This document shows positions 23,895-30,744 of a stretch of DNA of 35,661 nt, piece after piece. The stretch is from Pseudobacteriovorax antillogorgiicola (GTDB lineage Bacteria > Bdellovibrionota_B > Oligoflexia > Oligoflexales > RGVZ01), in the NCBI GenBank assembly GCA_945898195.1, contig CAMDHM010000033.1:1-35661 (forward strand), written 5' to 3'. A program made the translations under genes and the position numbers. The stretch's first letter is position 1, and each line of letters begins with the position of its first letter. The notes beneath the pieces are model-generated. The model was not told where the DNA came from. It did no database searches and was given only the letters and a program-made list of their open reading frames with translations.

Positions 23895-25174
23895 TTATTT
23901 TCCCCCAACACGCGACAGAGAAACCCTTTAAGGTAATTGCCTTCTGGAAACGAAAAAAGAATTGGATGGCACGTCGCCTGAGAAAGATGGCGAACCAAAT
24001 GCACGTGACGCTGGGCTTCAATGGACGCAGAAAAAACTACCTTCTGGAATAAATCCGCCGATATCAACCCCGAGCATGAAAACGTGGCAAGAAAACCACC
24101 AGGATTAATGATCTGCATGGCAAGACGGTTGATGTCCTTATAGCCACGGCAGGCGCGATCAACATGTGCTGCGCTTTGCGCAAATTTTGGGGGATCCAGC
24201 ACGACAACATCAAACATTCGGCCGTCGTCGCGAAATTTACGCAGGACTTCGAAAACGTCGCCCTCCATGATCTCGTGGTGCAAATCCCGGGAGGAAGCCC
24301 TATTGAGCTCAACATTCTCCTGACAAAGCGCTAACGCTGGACCACTAACATCGACACTAAGGACGCTTTTCGCGCCGCCAAGTGCTGATGCCACCGAAAA
24401 ACCACCCGTATAAGAAAACGTGTTTAGGACGGCTGCTCCTCCAGAAATTTCGCGTACAGCCTGCCGGTTATCTCGCTGATCAAAATAAAACCCGGTCTTG
24501 TGTCCGCGCAAAATATCCACGCGAAAATTCATACCGTTTTCCTGAATGACAACGCCTTCCTCTGGCGGTGGATTTCCCCACACCACGCCCATTGTCTGCG
24601 ATAAACCTTCTTTTGCCCGCACGGCTTCATCGCTGCGCTCATAAATACCGGCGAGCATGTCGTTACCAAAATGCTTTGCGGTGACCCTGACCAGCGCCTC
24701 AACGATCGCATTACGGGCGCGAGCCATACCCGCCGTCAAGATCTGAAGCACTAAGTAATTGCCAATACGATCGACAATCAGGCCTGGCAACAAATCGGCT
24801 TCGGCATGGACCATGCGACACCCCGTGGTATTTTTCGGATCAAATATCCCACGTCGGGCCTGAAATGCTTGGTCAAGGCGCGCCTCCCAAAAGGCAACGT
24901 CGATCTCAACACCTTGATCCCAGCCAAGGACGCGGCATCGAATTTGGCTCTGGTAATTGAAGTAACCACGGGCAAGCCATTTTCCACTGTGATCCAGCAC
25001 ATCCATGATGGCTCCAGCATCGGAGTCCTTTAGGGCATCATCGGATTTTTTATCAATGGCACCGCTAAAAATCCACGGATGGCGATTTAGGACTGGTTTT
25101 TCTTTGCCTGGCTTTAATTTGATTTGAAGACGCTTTGGTATGCTCACTGGTCCGCCTACGTGTATTTCATCCAC
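23891..25174 (-). CDS. rlmI: RlmI-like 23S rRNA cytosine methyltransferase
   Basis: 427 residues. An N-terminal PUA-type region (LKPGKEKPVLNRHPWIFSGAI, then MDVLDHSGKWLARGYFN) is followed by the RlmI/YccW-type linker and a Rossmann methyltransferase: VLNTFSYTGGFSVASALGGA binds SAM, VVLDPPKFA holds Asp327-Pro-Pro-Lys, and FSCSG holds Cys367, the expected catalytic Cys of m5C enzymes. E. coli RlmI methylates C1962 of 23S rRNA; same target is inferred. GTG 25174 is kept (CAAGG 9 nt upstream), and GTG 25147 is an alternative with AGGCGG 4 nt upstream. At 427 residues it is somewhat longer than E. coli RlmI. It lies 52 bp after the deaminase-like gene and is coupled to the epimerase. Confidence 0.9.
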   Translation of the reverse strand: MDEIHVGGPVSIPKRLQIKLKPGKEKPVLNRHPWIFSGAIDKKSDDALKDSDAGAIMDVLDHSGKWLARGYFNYQSQIRCRVLGWDQGVEIDVAFWEARLDQAFQARRGIFDPKNTTGCRMVHAEADLLPGLIVDRIGNYLVLQILTAGMARARNAIVEALVRVTAKHFGNDMLAGIYERSDEAVRAKEGLSQTMGVVWGNPPPEEGVVIQENGMNFRVDILRGHKTGFYFDQRDNRQAVREISGGAAVLNTFSYTGGFSVASALGGAKSVLSVDVSGPALALCQENVELNRASSRDLHHEIMEGDVFEVLRKFRDDGRMFDVVVLDPPKFAQSAAHVDRACRGYKDINRLAMQIINPGGFLATFSCSGLISADLFQKVVFSASIEAQRHVHLVRHLSQATCHPILFSFPEGNYLKGFLCRVLGENK

Positions 25175-25226
25175 ATGAGATAACCTTGGTGAATGCTGCT
25201 ATTGGAGGCTTATTTTATCATGGATT

Positions 25227-26375
25227 TCAGGCACGGCCCGAAAGAACGTCAGAATGATAATTGGGGGTTGCGTCAATTATCCGCAATGCCTCCTCTGGCC
25301 CAAGAACTTGAACGGCTTTTGCATATTCCGACTTTGAATCGATTCCAAAAATTCCGGGGTCATCCGTAGCGAGGCAGACCCGAAGGCCCTCGGCCACAAA
25401 TCGTTTGACCGGATGGGCCAAAAGGTCTCTGACGCCGGCCAAAACCATATTTGAAGTGATGCAGCACTCTATCACTGACTTGGTCTCGTCGGCGATCCAG
25501 CGGCCGACCCTGCCCTGCATGGCCCGAGTCTCGTCGTCACAATCAGCGCCCAATGCAACCGCGTGGCCGATCCGGTGGGCCCCCATGCGGGCAGCCATTT
25601 CGACCCTGCGGATCCCCTCTGAGACGGGAATGGTTTCGGTGGTTTCACCGGCATGAATCAAAAGGGCAAGCGCATCGCCCGGAGCCCTGGCATTGTCGGC
25701 ATGCAGCCGGCCACAGATTTGGTAGATCCCTTCCGCAGCAGTGGTTTCTTCATAACCAGAAAAATCGATCGCAGATAAAAAGCACTTCAGCTCTGCCGGC
25801 GATGCTTCCTGCCAGGCCTTGACCGCGAGATACTGTCGCATCCCAAGGTCGGGAACACGCGACAGGCTCAAGGCTAACCGCGATTCAAATATACCGCAGG
25901 ATTCAGCCTTAAATTCAGCCATCACCTGGCACAGGCCGTCCAAATGCTGCTTCAGGGAATAGCCTAAAGTTAACGGCGTGGCAGGCGGATAAACAAACCG
26001 GTATTCAACATGCACAAGGCCCTGGCTGCGATGGCGCTCCATCACATGCCGCAGCACCTGCAGATCATCACGAGCGTGGGAAACGGGGAAAAGCGCAATT
26101 GGAAGGCTGAATTTTGTTTCAAACTGCTCAAAGCTCGATGGTGTGGTGCACAAGAAGTCCCTTGCGATATTTGCAAGACCAAGCTCATCAGCCCAATACG
26201 ATTCAAAATCTGGGCGAATCCCAAAGGCGCCTTCGTAGCGTTCGGCATAGGCATTTAAGCGTTCATGGCGTTGCCGCCACAAATCACGCCCGAGTTCCCA
26301 GACGTCTTGGGGGGTCAGACAGCCATATAAGTGCACATGCAATTCATGGGAAATTTGACGCCTATCCAAATTCAT
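25227..26375 (-). CDS. Adenosine deaminase-like amidohydrolase with altered HxHLDG motif
   Basis: About 382 residues from ATG 26375 (AGG 6 nt upstream; the frame also opens with TTG two codons earlier). The metal-dependent TIM-barrel deaminase signature is present: HVHLYG (His13, His15), LIHAGETTET with the catalytic His-Ala-Gly-Glu, HRIGHAVALG with the conserved His, IECCITSNMVL, and LATDDPGIFG with both active-site Asp residues. The Asp of HxHLDG, which contacts the ribose 5'-OH in adenosine deaminase, is Tyr17 here, and the conserved GDE stretch reads GYE. Catalysis looks intact but specificity probably differs (adenine, a modified nucleoside or a nucleotide). First gene of a three-gene operon behind a good promoter. 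Confidence 0.88.
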   Translation of the reverse strand: MNLDRRQISHELHVHLYGCLTPQDVWELGRDLWRQRHERLNAYAERYEGAFGIRPDFESYWADELGLANIARDFLCTTPSSFEQFETKFSLPIALFPVSHARDDLQVLRHVMERHRSQGLVHVEYRFVYPPATPLTLGYSLKQHLDGLCQVMAEFKAESCGIFESRLALSLSRVPDLGMRQYLAVKAWQEASPAELKCFLSAIDFSGYEETTAAEGIYQICGRLHADNARAPGDALALLIHAGETTETIPVSEGIRRVEMAARMGAHRIGHAVALGADCDDETRAMQGRVGRWIADETKSVIECCITSNMVLAGVRDLLAHPVKRFVAEGLRVCLATDDPGIFGIDSKSEYAKAVQVLGPEEALRIIDATPNYHSDVLSGRA

Positions 26376-26427
26376 ACTCAACCTGAACCTCTGCCTAACA
26401 AGCTGTCTTAATTAGATTATTACCATC

Positions 26428-26456
26428 GACATACAGTTCTAAAGTATTTTAGTCAA
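26428..26456 (-). promoter_or_regulatory. Sigma70-type promoter of the deaminase-rlmI operon
   Basis: On the minus strand TTGACT (26456-26451, 5 of 6 matches) and TATGTC (26433-26428, 4 of 6) are spaced by 17 bp. The start would fall about 45 bp before the ATG at 26375. This is the best promoter match in the window. Confidence 0.55.
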
Positions 26457-26473
26457 AATTCCGACACGCATAC

Positions 26474-27313
26474 ATGTCAAACTGTAGTTCAAAATTAATA
26501 AATTTATGGGGCCGAATCCTAATCGGCATCATCTTTGTTAGCTTGGCAGGCTCCTGCTCTGACAGCGCCTTCCAAAGTGCCACCCCAAAGAAAGCTCCGT
26601 TGCAAAAGGAATTGTCAGCGCAAGTAACCTTACCGCCCATCGTCACGGCGACTGCAACACCGGCTCCACCGCCCCCGCCAATACCAAGCGAACGTTCAGG
26701 AACTGGATCCATTGGGGACCTGAGTTGCAAGGTATCCCTTACCTACGAATCGAAGTCCATAGATTGCAATATTCCCGTTTCAGGTGCCCATATTTGGAGA
26801 AAAACAAATGGCTGGAAGGCACTCGTAAACAATTTTCCAGACGGCAATGCAGCATTTATAAGTCCACTGGCATCGCAGGGAAAAGAATCAGATACCCACT
26901 GCCCGATGGTCCCAAATGTCGAGAAATTGATCTACGTAACCTACGTTACCATTCCAACGGCTGGATCCTATCAATACAGCGCGATCATCGACGACATCGG
27001 GTATGTCCGCATGTGGCGAAGGTCTGATCCCGGAAAGGAAGTCGCCTTAACTCTCGGGAATGGTGCCATAATGGCACAGGCTTCGGTGAATCTTGAAGCC
27101 ACGGGGTATGCCATCGTGGTCGAAGCCGCGGACGTAGGAAAGGCTGCCACTGGAATGGCATTTACCCTGCAAAGCTCCGCCGGCAACGTGATCAAACACT
27201 CTATCGCAGATGGCACGTGGTGCATCTTCCGTGTGCCAGCCTCAACGGACCCTTCAACCTATCTTCCTCCAGCTGCCGGATGCCGGGCATGCTTTGGGGG
27301 TAATAATCCTTAA
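26474..27313 (+). CDS. Exported lipoprotein with PA14-like beta-sandwich
   Basis: 279 residues. A signal peptide (LINLWGRILIGIIFVSLAGSC) has Cys28 as probable lipidation site; the box is AGSC with Leu at -4, slightly off consensus. A Pro-rich linker (TATPAPPPPPIPSERS) leads to the mature domain. VTIPTAGSYQYSAIIDDIGYVRMWR resembles the PA14 pattern 'G.Y.f...sDDg.rlwidg', in which the Asp pair binds calcium, and the following ATGYAIVVEAADVGKAATGMAF fits its later strands. PA14 domains bind glycans in adhesins and glycosidases; binding here is inference. Four or five Cys residues in the mature protein could form disulfides. No clear ribosome site. It stands alone, divergent from the deaminase operon and convergent with the NFACT gene (8-bp gap). 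Confidence 0.7.
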   Translation: MSNCSSKLINLWGRILIGIIFVSLAGSCSDSAFQSATPKKAPLQKELSAQVTLPPIVTATATPAPPPPPIPSERSGTGSIGDLSCKVSLTYESKSIDCNIPVSGAHIWRKTNGWKALVNNFPDGNAAFISPLASQGKESDTHCPMVPNVEKLIYVTYVTIPTAGSYQYSAIIDDIGYVRMWRRSDPGKEVALTLGNGAIMAQASVNLEATGYAIVVEAADVGKAATGMAFTLQSSAGNVIKHSIADGTWCIFRVPASTDPSTYLPPAAGCRACFGGNNP

Positions 27314-27321
27314 GGCCATAC

Positions 27322-28632
27322 CTATCCCGTTCCTATGGAAGGCGAACTGCGAAACAGTACGGCAAGCTCCTCAGAATTGAAGCGGATCATCACAGATATA
27401 GATCGCTCCACCCGCCATAGGCCGGCAGGATCACCCTTGCGTTTACGAAGGTTGGCTTTTCGCGTGACGTAAACTTCTCCGGCTCTATTCTCGCGAAAGT
27501 TAGAATAATGCACCGCTAAAATTCCTGCGGCACGCATGACGTGAGGCGGTAGATCAGCTAACCCCTTAAATTGACGGCCCGGCACAATGACATGACCACC
27601 GGTAATGCCCACCGCGTGAATCCACCAGTCGTTAGCGGCCGATGATTTAACCAAACGATCGTTTTCCTGCGATCCCTTACCCACCATGATTCGGGTACCG
27701 TCCGACAAGGTGAAATCGTACCAGTCCGACGCGATCGGTTGAGCCGCCTTAGGAGACGAGGATCGAGCCTGAGTTTTAATTCCGTGACGCGCCAAGGCCG
27801 CTGCAACTTCTGACTCTGAAATCGCCCGATCACGCAGGCGGGTCAAATCTGCTTCGGCGGAGGCCAAGGCCTCGCCGACTTTTTGCACTTGATGGGAAGA
27901 ATCTGCTGCAGCTTTTTCTAGGCGTTTGAGTTCCTTGAAGGCCACGTCTATTTCACGCCCCTTGCCCTGAGACTGCAGATCCATGGCATGAATGCGAGCT
28001 TGATCGAGAGCAACCGCCTCGGGCTGATGCTTCTCCTGATTTGCGAGGGATTTACGTAAAGTCTTCACCCGCCGGGAGAGTTTATCCCGACCTTCCCTTT
28101 GATAGAGGGGCAGCATTTCGGAATCGGAGGCGGTCGTAGCCACGGATTCTGACTCAAGCGCAACCATTCCAGGCAAGACGTCCAACAAAATACCAGAATC
28201 AGAATCAGCAATTTGGTGCGGCAGAATAAAATCCAAATTTCGCCGTTTGGTAAAAACGCCTTCGGTGCTCAAGCGCATCCTCAAGCATGCGACCGGGGCA
28301 CATTCAATAAGGACAATCTCTGGGGCCGACCCACCAACAAGGCGTACGTAGGCACGAGGATTTTCTCGATTGGCACCAATCGGGATCCACCAGGTACGCG
28401 CTTCCCCATCGTAAAAAACAGCTAAAACGCTAAGACTATCGCCCCATGTTCGGCAAACTGCTGCGAGGTTTCCGTTTGCCGTTGCCCCGGCTGGCTTGTC
28501 ATTAACAATAGATACCCCGGTCCGCCTTGGATGAGCAGAGACCACGAGAAATTTTTTAGATTTCTTTATTGGCCAAACCAGCGCCGGTTCCTGAACTGGC
28601 GTTTGAAGGCATTTACCAAGCGTAATTGTCAT
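27322..28632 (-). CDS. Shortened NFACT (RqcH/Rqc2-like) protein
   Basis: 436 residues; typical RqcH is about 570. The C-terminal half carries the NFACT-R (DUF814) core: DFTLSDGTRIMVGKG, NDRLVKSSAANDWWIHA and GGHVIVPG, then VHYSNFRENRAGEVYVT. A coiled coil fills about 190-270. The N-terminal domain is reduced: FLVVSAHPRRTGVSIV and AYVRLVGGSAPEIVLIE align by eye with NFACT-N, but the Asp-Arg pair needed for C-terminal alanine tailing in Bacillus RqcH is not evident. It may still bind tRNA or stalled 50S subunits. It overlaps the DUF374 gene by 4 bp (ATGA) and is the last gene of the dnaE operon. Family call is good, function uncertain. Confidence 0.82.
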   Translation of the reverse strand: MTITLGKCLQTPVQEPALVWPIKKSKKFLVVSAHPRRTGVSIVNDKPAGATANGNLAAVCRTWGDSLSVLAVFYDGEARTWWIPIGANRENPRAYVRLVGGSAPEIVLIECAPVACLRMRLSTEGVFTKRRNLDFILPHQIADSDSGILLDVLPGMVALESESVATTASDSEMLPLYQREGRDKLSRRVKTLRKSLANQEKHQPEAVALDQARIHAMDLQSQGKGREIDVAFKELKRLEKAAADSSHQVQKVGEALASAEADLTRLRDRAISESEVAAALARHGIKTQARSSSPKAAQPIASDWYDFTLSDGTRIMVGKGSQENDRLVKSSAANDWWIHAVGITGGHVIVPGRQFKGLADLPPHVMRAAGILAVHYSNFRENRAGEVYVTRKANLRKRKGDPAGLWRVERSISVMIRFNSEELAVLFRSSPSIGTG

Positions 28633-29297
28633 TGTGCAGCCAATGCTTCAGCATCTGCCTGAGCTTTCACTAGGCCCGCCTGAATCTGACCCCGAACCTT
28701 GCCAAAGGCGATACCCCGAACCTCTGGCGAAACGGAAATCGGCGCCCCGTAAACAACATGAATGGTCGCAAAAGGTTTTGGAATTTGAAAATGATCCCAA
28801 CTTTTACGAAGGACCCAACTTCGATTTGCAACTGCAGAAAATGGTACGATCGCAACGCCCGTGCGGCGCGCCACGTCAATAATTCCAGTCTTTGCGATGC
28901 GGCGTGGACCGCGCGGCCCATCCACGGTCAACGTTGGCAAATAACCTTCCGCCGCCATTGCAACCAATTCGTCTCGAGCGTTAGACCCGCCCTTTGAACT
29001 GCTGCCGCGAATGGTCCTGAAATGCATCTTCTCCATCACGGCGGTCACGATCGCACCGTCTTTGGAGAGACTCGCCAGAGGTGCCATTCGGCTTCCACGC
29101 ATCACTGCAAGGGATGCCAAAATATTTTCATGCCACAGCGCCAAACCGTATGCACCCGAGGTGCTTGCCGAAGACGCACGGACAATATTTTCGTCACTCT
29201 TGCAACGATAGCGCCAAGTCATAGCGAAAATCTGAAGTAAGAAATGTATCAGCCACACGATCAATTTATCTTTTGCATTCAATTCATAATGCGTCAC
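28629..29297 (-). CDS. DUF374 lysophospholipid/lipid A-type acyltransferase
   Basis: 222 residues with one N-terminal membrane segment (LIVWLIHFLLQIFAMTW). The DUF374 blocks are clear: LALWHENIL with His56, PLASLSKDGAIVTAVMEKM, RGSSSKGGSNARDEL and TVDGPRGPRRIAKTGII, followed by VAIVPFSAVA. The family belongs to the LPLAT superfamily and stands in for LpxL/LpxM-type late lipid A acyltransferases in several lineages. Start is GTG 29297, overlapping the GT51 stop (GTGA). Together with kdsB it supports an LPS outer membrane. The acyl donor and exact acceptor are not inferable. Confidence 0.92.
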   Translation of the reverse strand: MTHYELNAKDKLIVWLIHFLLQIFAMTWRYRCKSDENIVRASSASTSGAYGLALWHENILASLAVMRGSRMAPLASLSKDGAIVTAVMEKMHFRTIRGSSSKGGSNARDELVAMAAEGYLPTLTVDGPRGPRRIAKTGIIDVARRTGVAIVPFSAVANRSWVLRKSWDHFQIPKPFATIHVVYGAPISVSPEVRGIAFGKVRGQIQAGLVKAQADAEALAAQ

Positions 29298-30304
29298 TGC
29301 ACAGAGCCTTGCTTTTTAAATTCAGGCGCCCCCGTTGGCTCAGCCGCATCTAAGGACGATACCTCAGGATCGTCTAGCCCGTCGCCATCCTCGTCATCAA
29401 CGACACCAGCCTCGCGGCGGCACGCTTCCAAGTCCCCTTTAAGGCACTGGTCCTTATTGGCTTCCGCGAGATAGGTCTCGTAGGATGCCAATGGGCGTCC
29501 GAAATTCCCTGTTGCAAGTGCACGGACCCACTGTTGTTGGGTGATGTAGCCCTGACGCCGCATGTTTAAAACAATTTTGGCAAACCGCCTCTCGCCGAAC
29601 GGAGTCAAATCCCGCTTACGCAACCCTGCGGACCAAGAGTTTGGGCTGGGAATAACGAGTCCCAAATGTGCCGCCTGCTCGATGGTCAACAAAGACGGCT
29701 TCGTGCCAAAGTATTTTTCTGCCGCCGCCTTGATTCCGTAAATTCCGTCCCCAAATTCGGCGAGATTGACATACCATTCTAAAATGTCGTCTTTCGACAT
29801 TATGGCTTCCAGAAAAAGAGTTCCAGTTGCCTCTCGGGCCTTGCGAATGATTGTTTTCTCGCGCGACAAAAATGCCATCTTAACCACCTGCTGGGTGATG
29901 GTCGATGCGCCGCGCACGTAACGCTTCTTCCTGCGATTGACCTCAATGCTCTTGGCAATTTCCTGAAAATCCAAACCATGATGCTGATAGAATCTTCCAT
30001 CTTCGGCCACGACAATCGCATTGAAGACATTTTTTGAAATTTGGCTTTTATTGACCCAACTTGGTTCTCCGGGGCCAACCACGGTATACGTAAGGCCCTT
30101 TTTCTTCGTCCATTGCTTGACGGTGACACTCCCGACCAGGAGGCGCGGAACCCACGGGATAAACCACAGGATGTAAACCAGCAAAATACCACTGACGACC
30201 CGGATGATCGGGATTTTCCGGTCGCGCCACGTCTGACGCGGGGCAATTCCTTCCATCAGGGAGTCAAGATTAGTCACATCTGATTGGGGTTCAATGTCAT
30301 TCAC
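29294..30304 (-). CDS. Monofunctional peptidoglycan glycosyltransferase (GT51) with acidic tail
   Basis: About 336 residues from GTG 30304, one base after the stop of the preceding gene and about 10 nt after GCAGGA; an earlier GTG at 30331 lacks a ribosome site. One membrane anchor lies at about 32-51. The GT51 motifs are intact: EDGRFYQHHGLDF with catalytic Glu101, RGASTITQQVVK (131-142), RKAREA, and ILEWYVNLAEFGDGIYGIKAAAEKYFG. No transpeptidase domain follows, so it is MtgA-like and polymerises lipid II in the periplasm. Compared with MtgA it carries about 60 extra C-terminal residues with two Cys and an acidic DDEDGDGLDDPE, which resembles a calcium-binding thrombospondin type 3 loop. It overlaps the DUF374 gene by 4 bp. 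Confidence 0.92.
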   Translation of the reverse strand: MNDIEPQSDVTNLDSLMEGIAPRQTWRDRKIPIIRVVSGILLVYILWFIPWVPRLLVGSVTVKQWTKKKGLTYTVVGPGEPSWVNKSQISKNVFNAIVVAEDGRFYQHHGLDFQEIAKSIEVNRRKKRYVRGASTITQQVVKMAFLSREKTIIRKAREATGTLFLEAIMSKDDILEWYVNLAEFGDGIYGIKAAAEKYFGTKPSLLTIEQAAHLGLVIPSPNSWSAGLRKRDLTPFGERRFAKIVLNMRRQGYITQQQWVRALATGNFGRPLASYETYLAEANKDQCLKGDLEACRREAGVVDDEDGDGLDDPEVSSLDAAEPTGAPEFKKQGSVQ

Positions 30305-30305
30305 T

Positions 30306-30740
30306 TTAGTGGTTTCCTGCAGCGAGTCCACGCACCATTTTTGTCAACGAGCCAAAACCGGGGATATTTTCATATAACATGCTGCCCAAGTCAAAGTAGT
30401 CACGATGAAAAACGGCTTTACCATTAAGTGACCGGACGTAACTGCAACCATCCACTGAAATCGTCCGACCGCCTTTGAGGCGTTTGTGATTTAAATGCAT
30501 GGTCCAACGGGCGTAGGTTTCGTCAGCAACACAAATTTCGCTCGTCACGTCAAACCTGATTTTTAAAACATTATCGTAAAGACGGGCATAATAGCGGATC
30601 AATTTATCGCGTCCATCCAGCTTGACCATTGGATCTTCAAAAATTGCCGCCGGATCGTAAAAATCCTCACACGGTTTATTCATATTAGATTTAGAAACTG
30701 AATTAAAAAATTTTGCGACAGAAACATTAAGTCCAGCCAT
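30306..30740 (-). CDS. SnoaL/NTF2-like small protein
   Basis: 144 residues from ATG 30740, placed by AAGGGA 7 nt upstream; an earlier TTG at 30758 would overlap dnaE by 14 bp. FYDPAAIFEDPMVKLDGRDKLIRYYARLYDNV is the typical opening of SnoaL-like domains, the cone-shaped NTF2 fold, and the later strands (TYARWTMHLNHK, ISVDGCSYVRS, AVFHRDYFDLGSMLYENIP) fit. Such proteins serve as isomerases, hydrolases or plain ligand binders; an Asp-His pair (HRDYFD) may line a pocket. It is wedged between dnaE and the GT51 gene. Real function unknown. Confidence 0.85.
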   Translation of the reverse strand: MAGLNVSVAKFFNSVSKSNMNKPCEDFYDPAAIFEDPMVKLDGRDKLIRYYARLYDNVLKIRFDVTSEICVADETYARWTMHLNHKRLKGGRTISVDGCSYVRSLNGKAVFHRDYFDLGSMLYENIPGFGSLTKMVRGLAAGNH

Positions 30741-30744
30741 GGTC

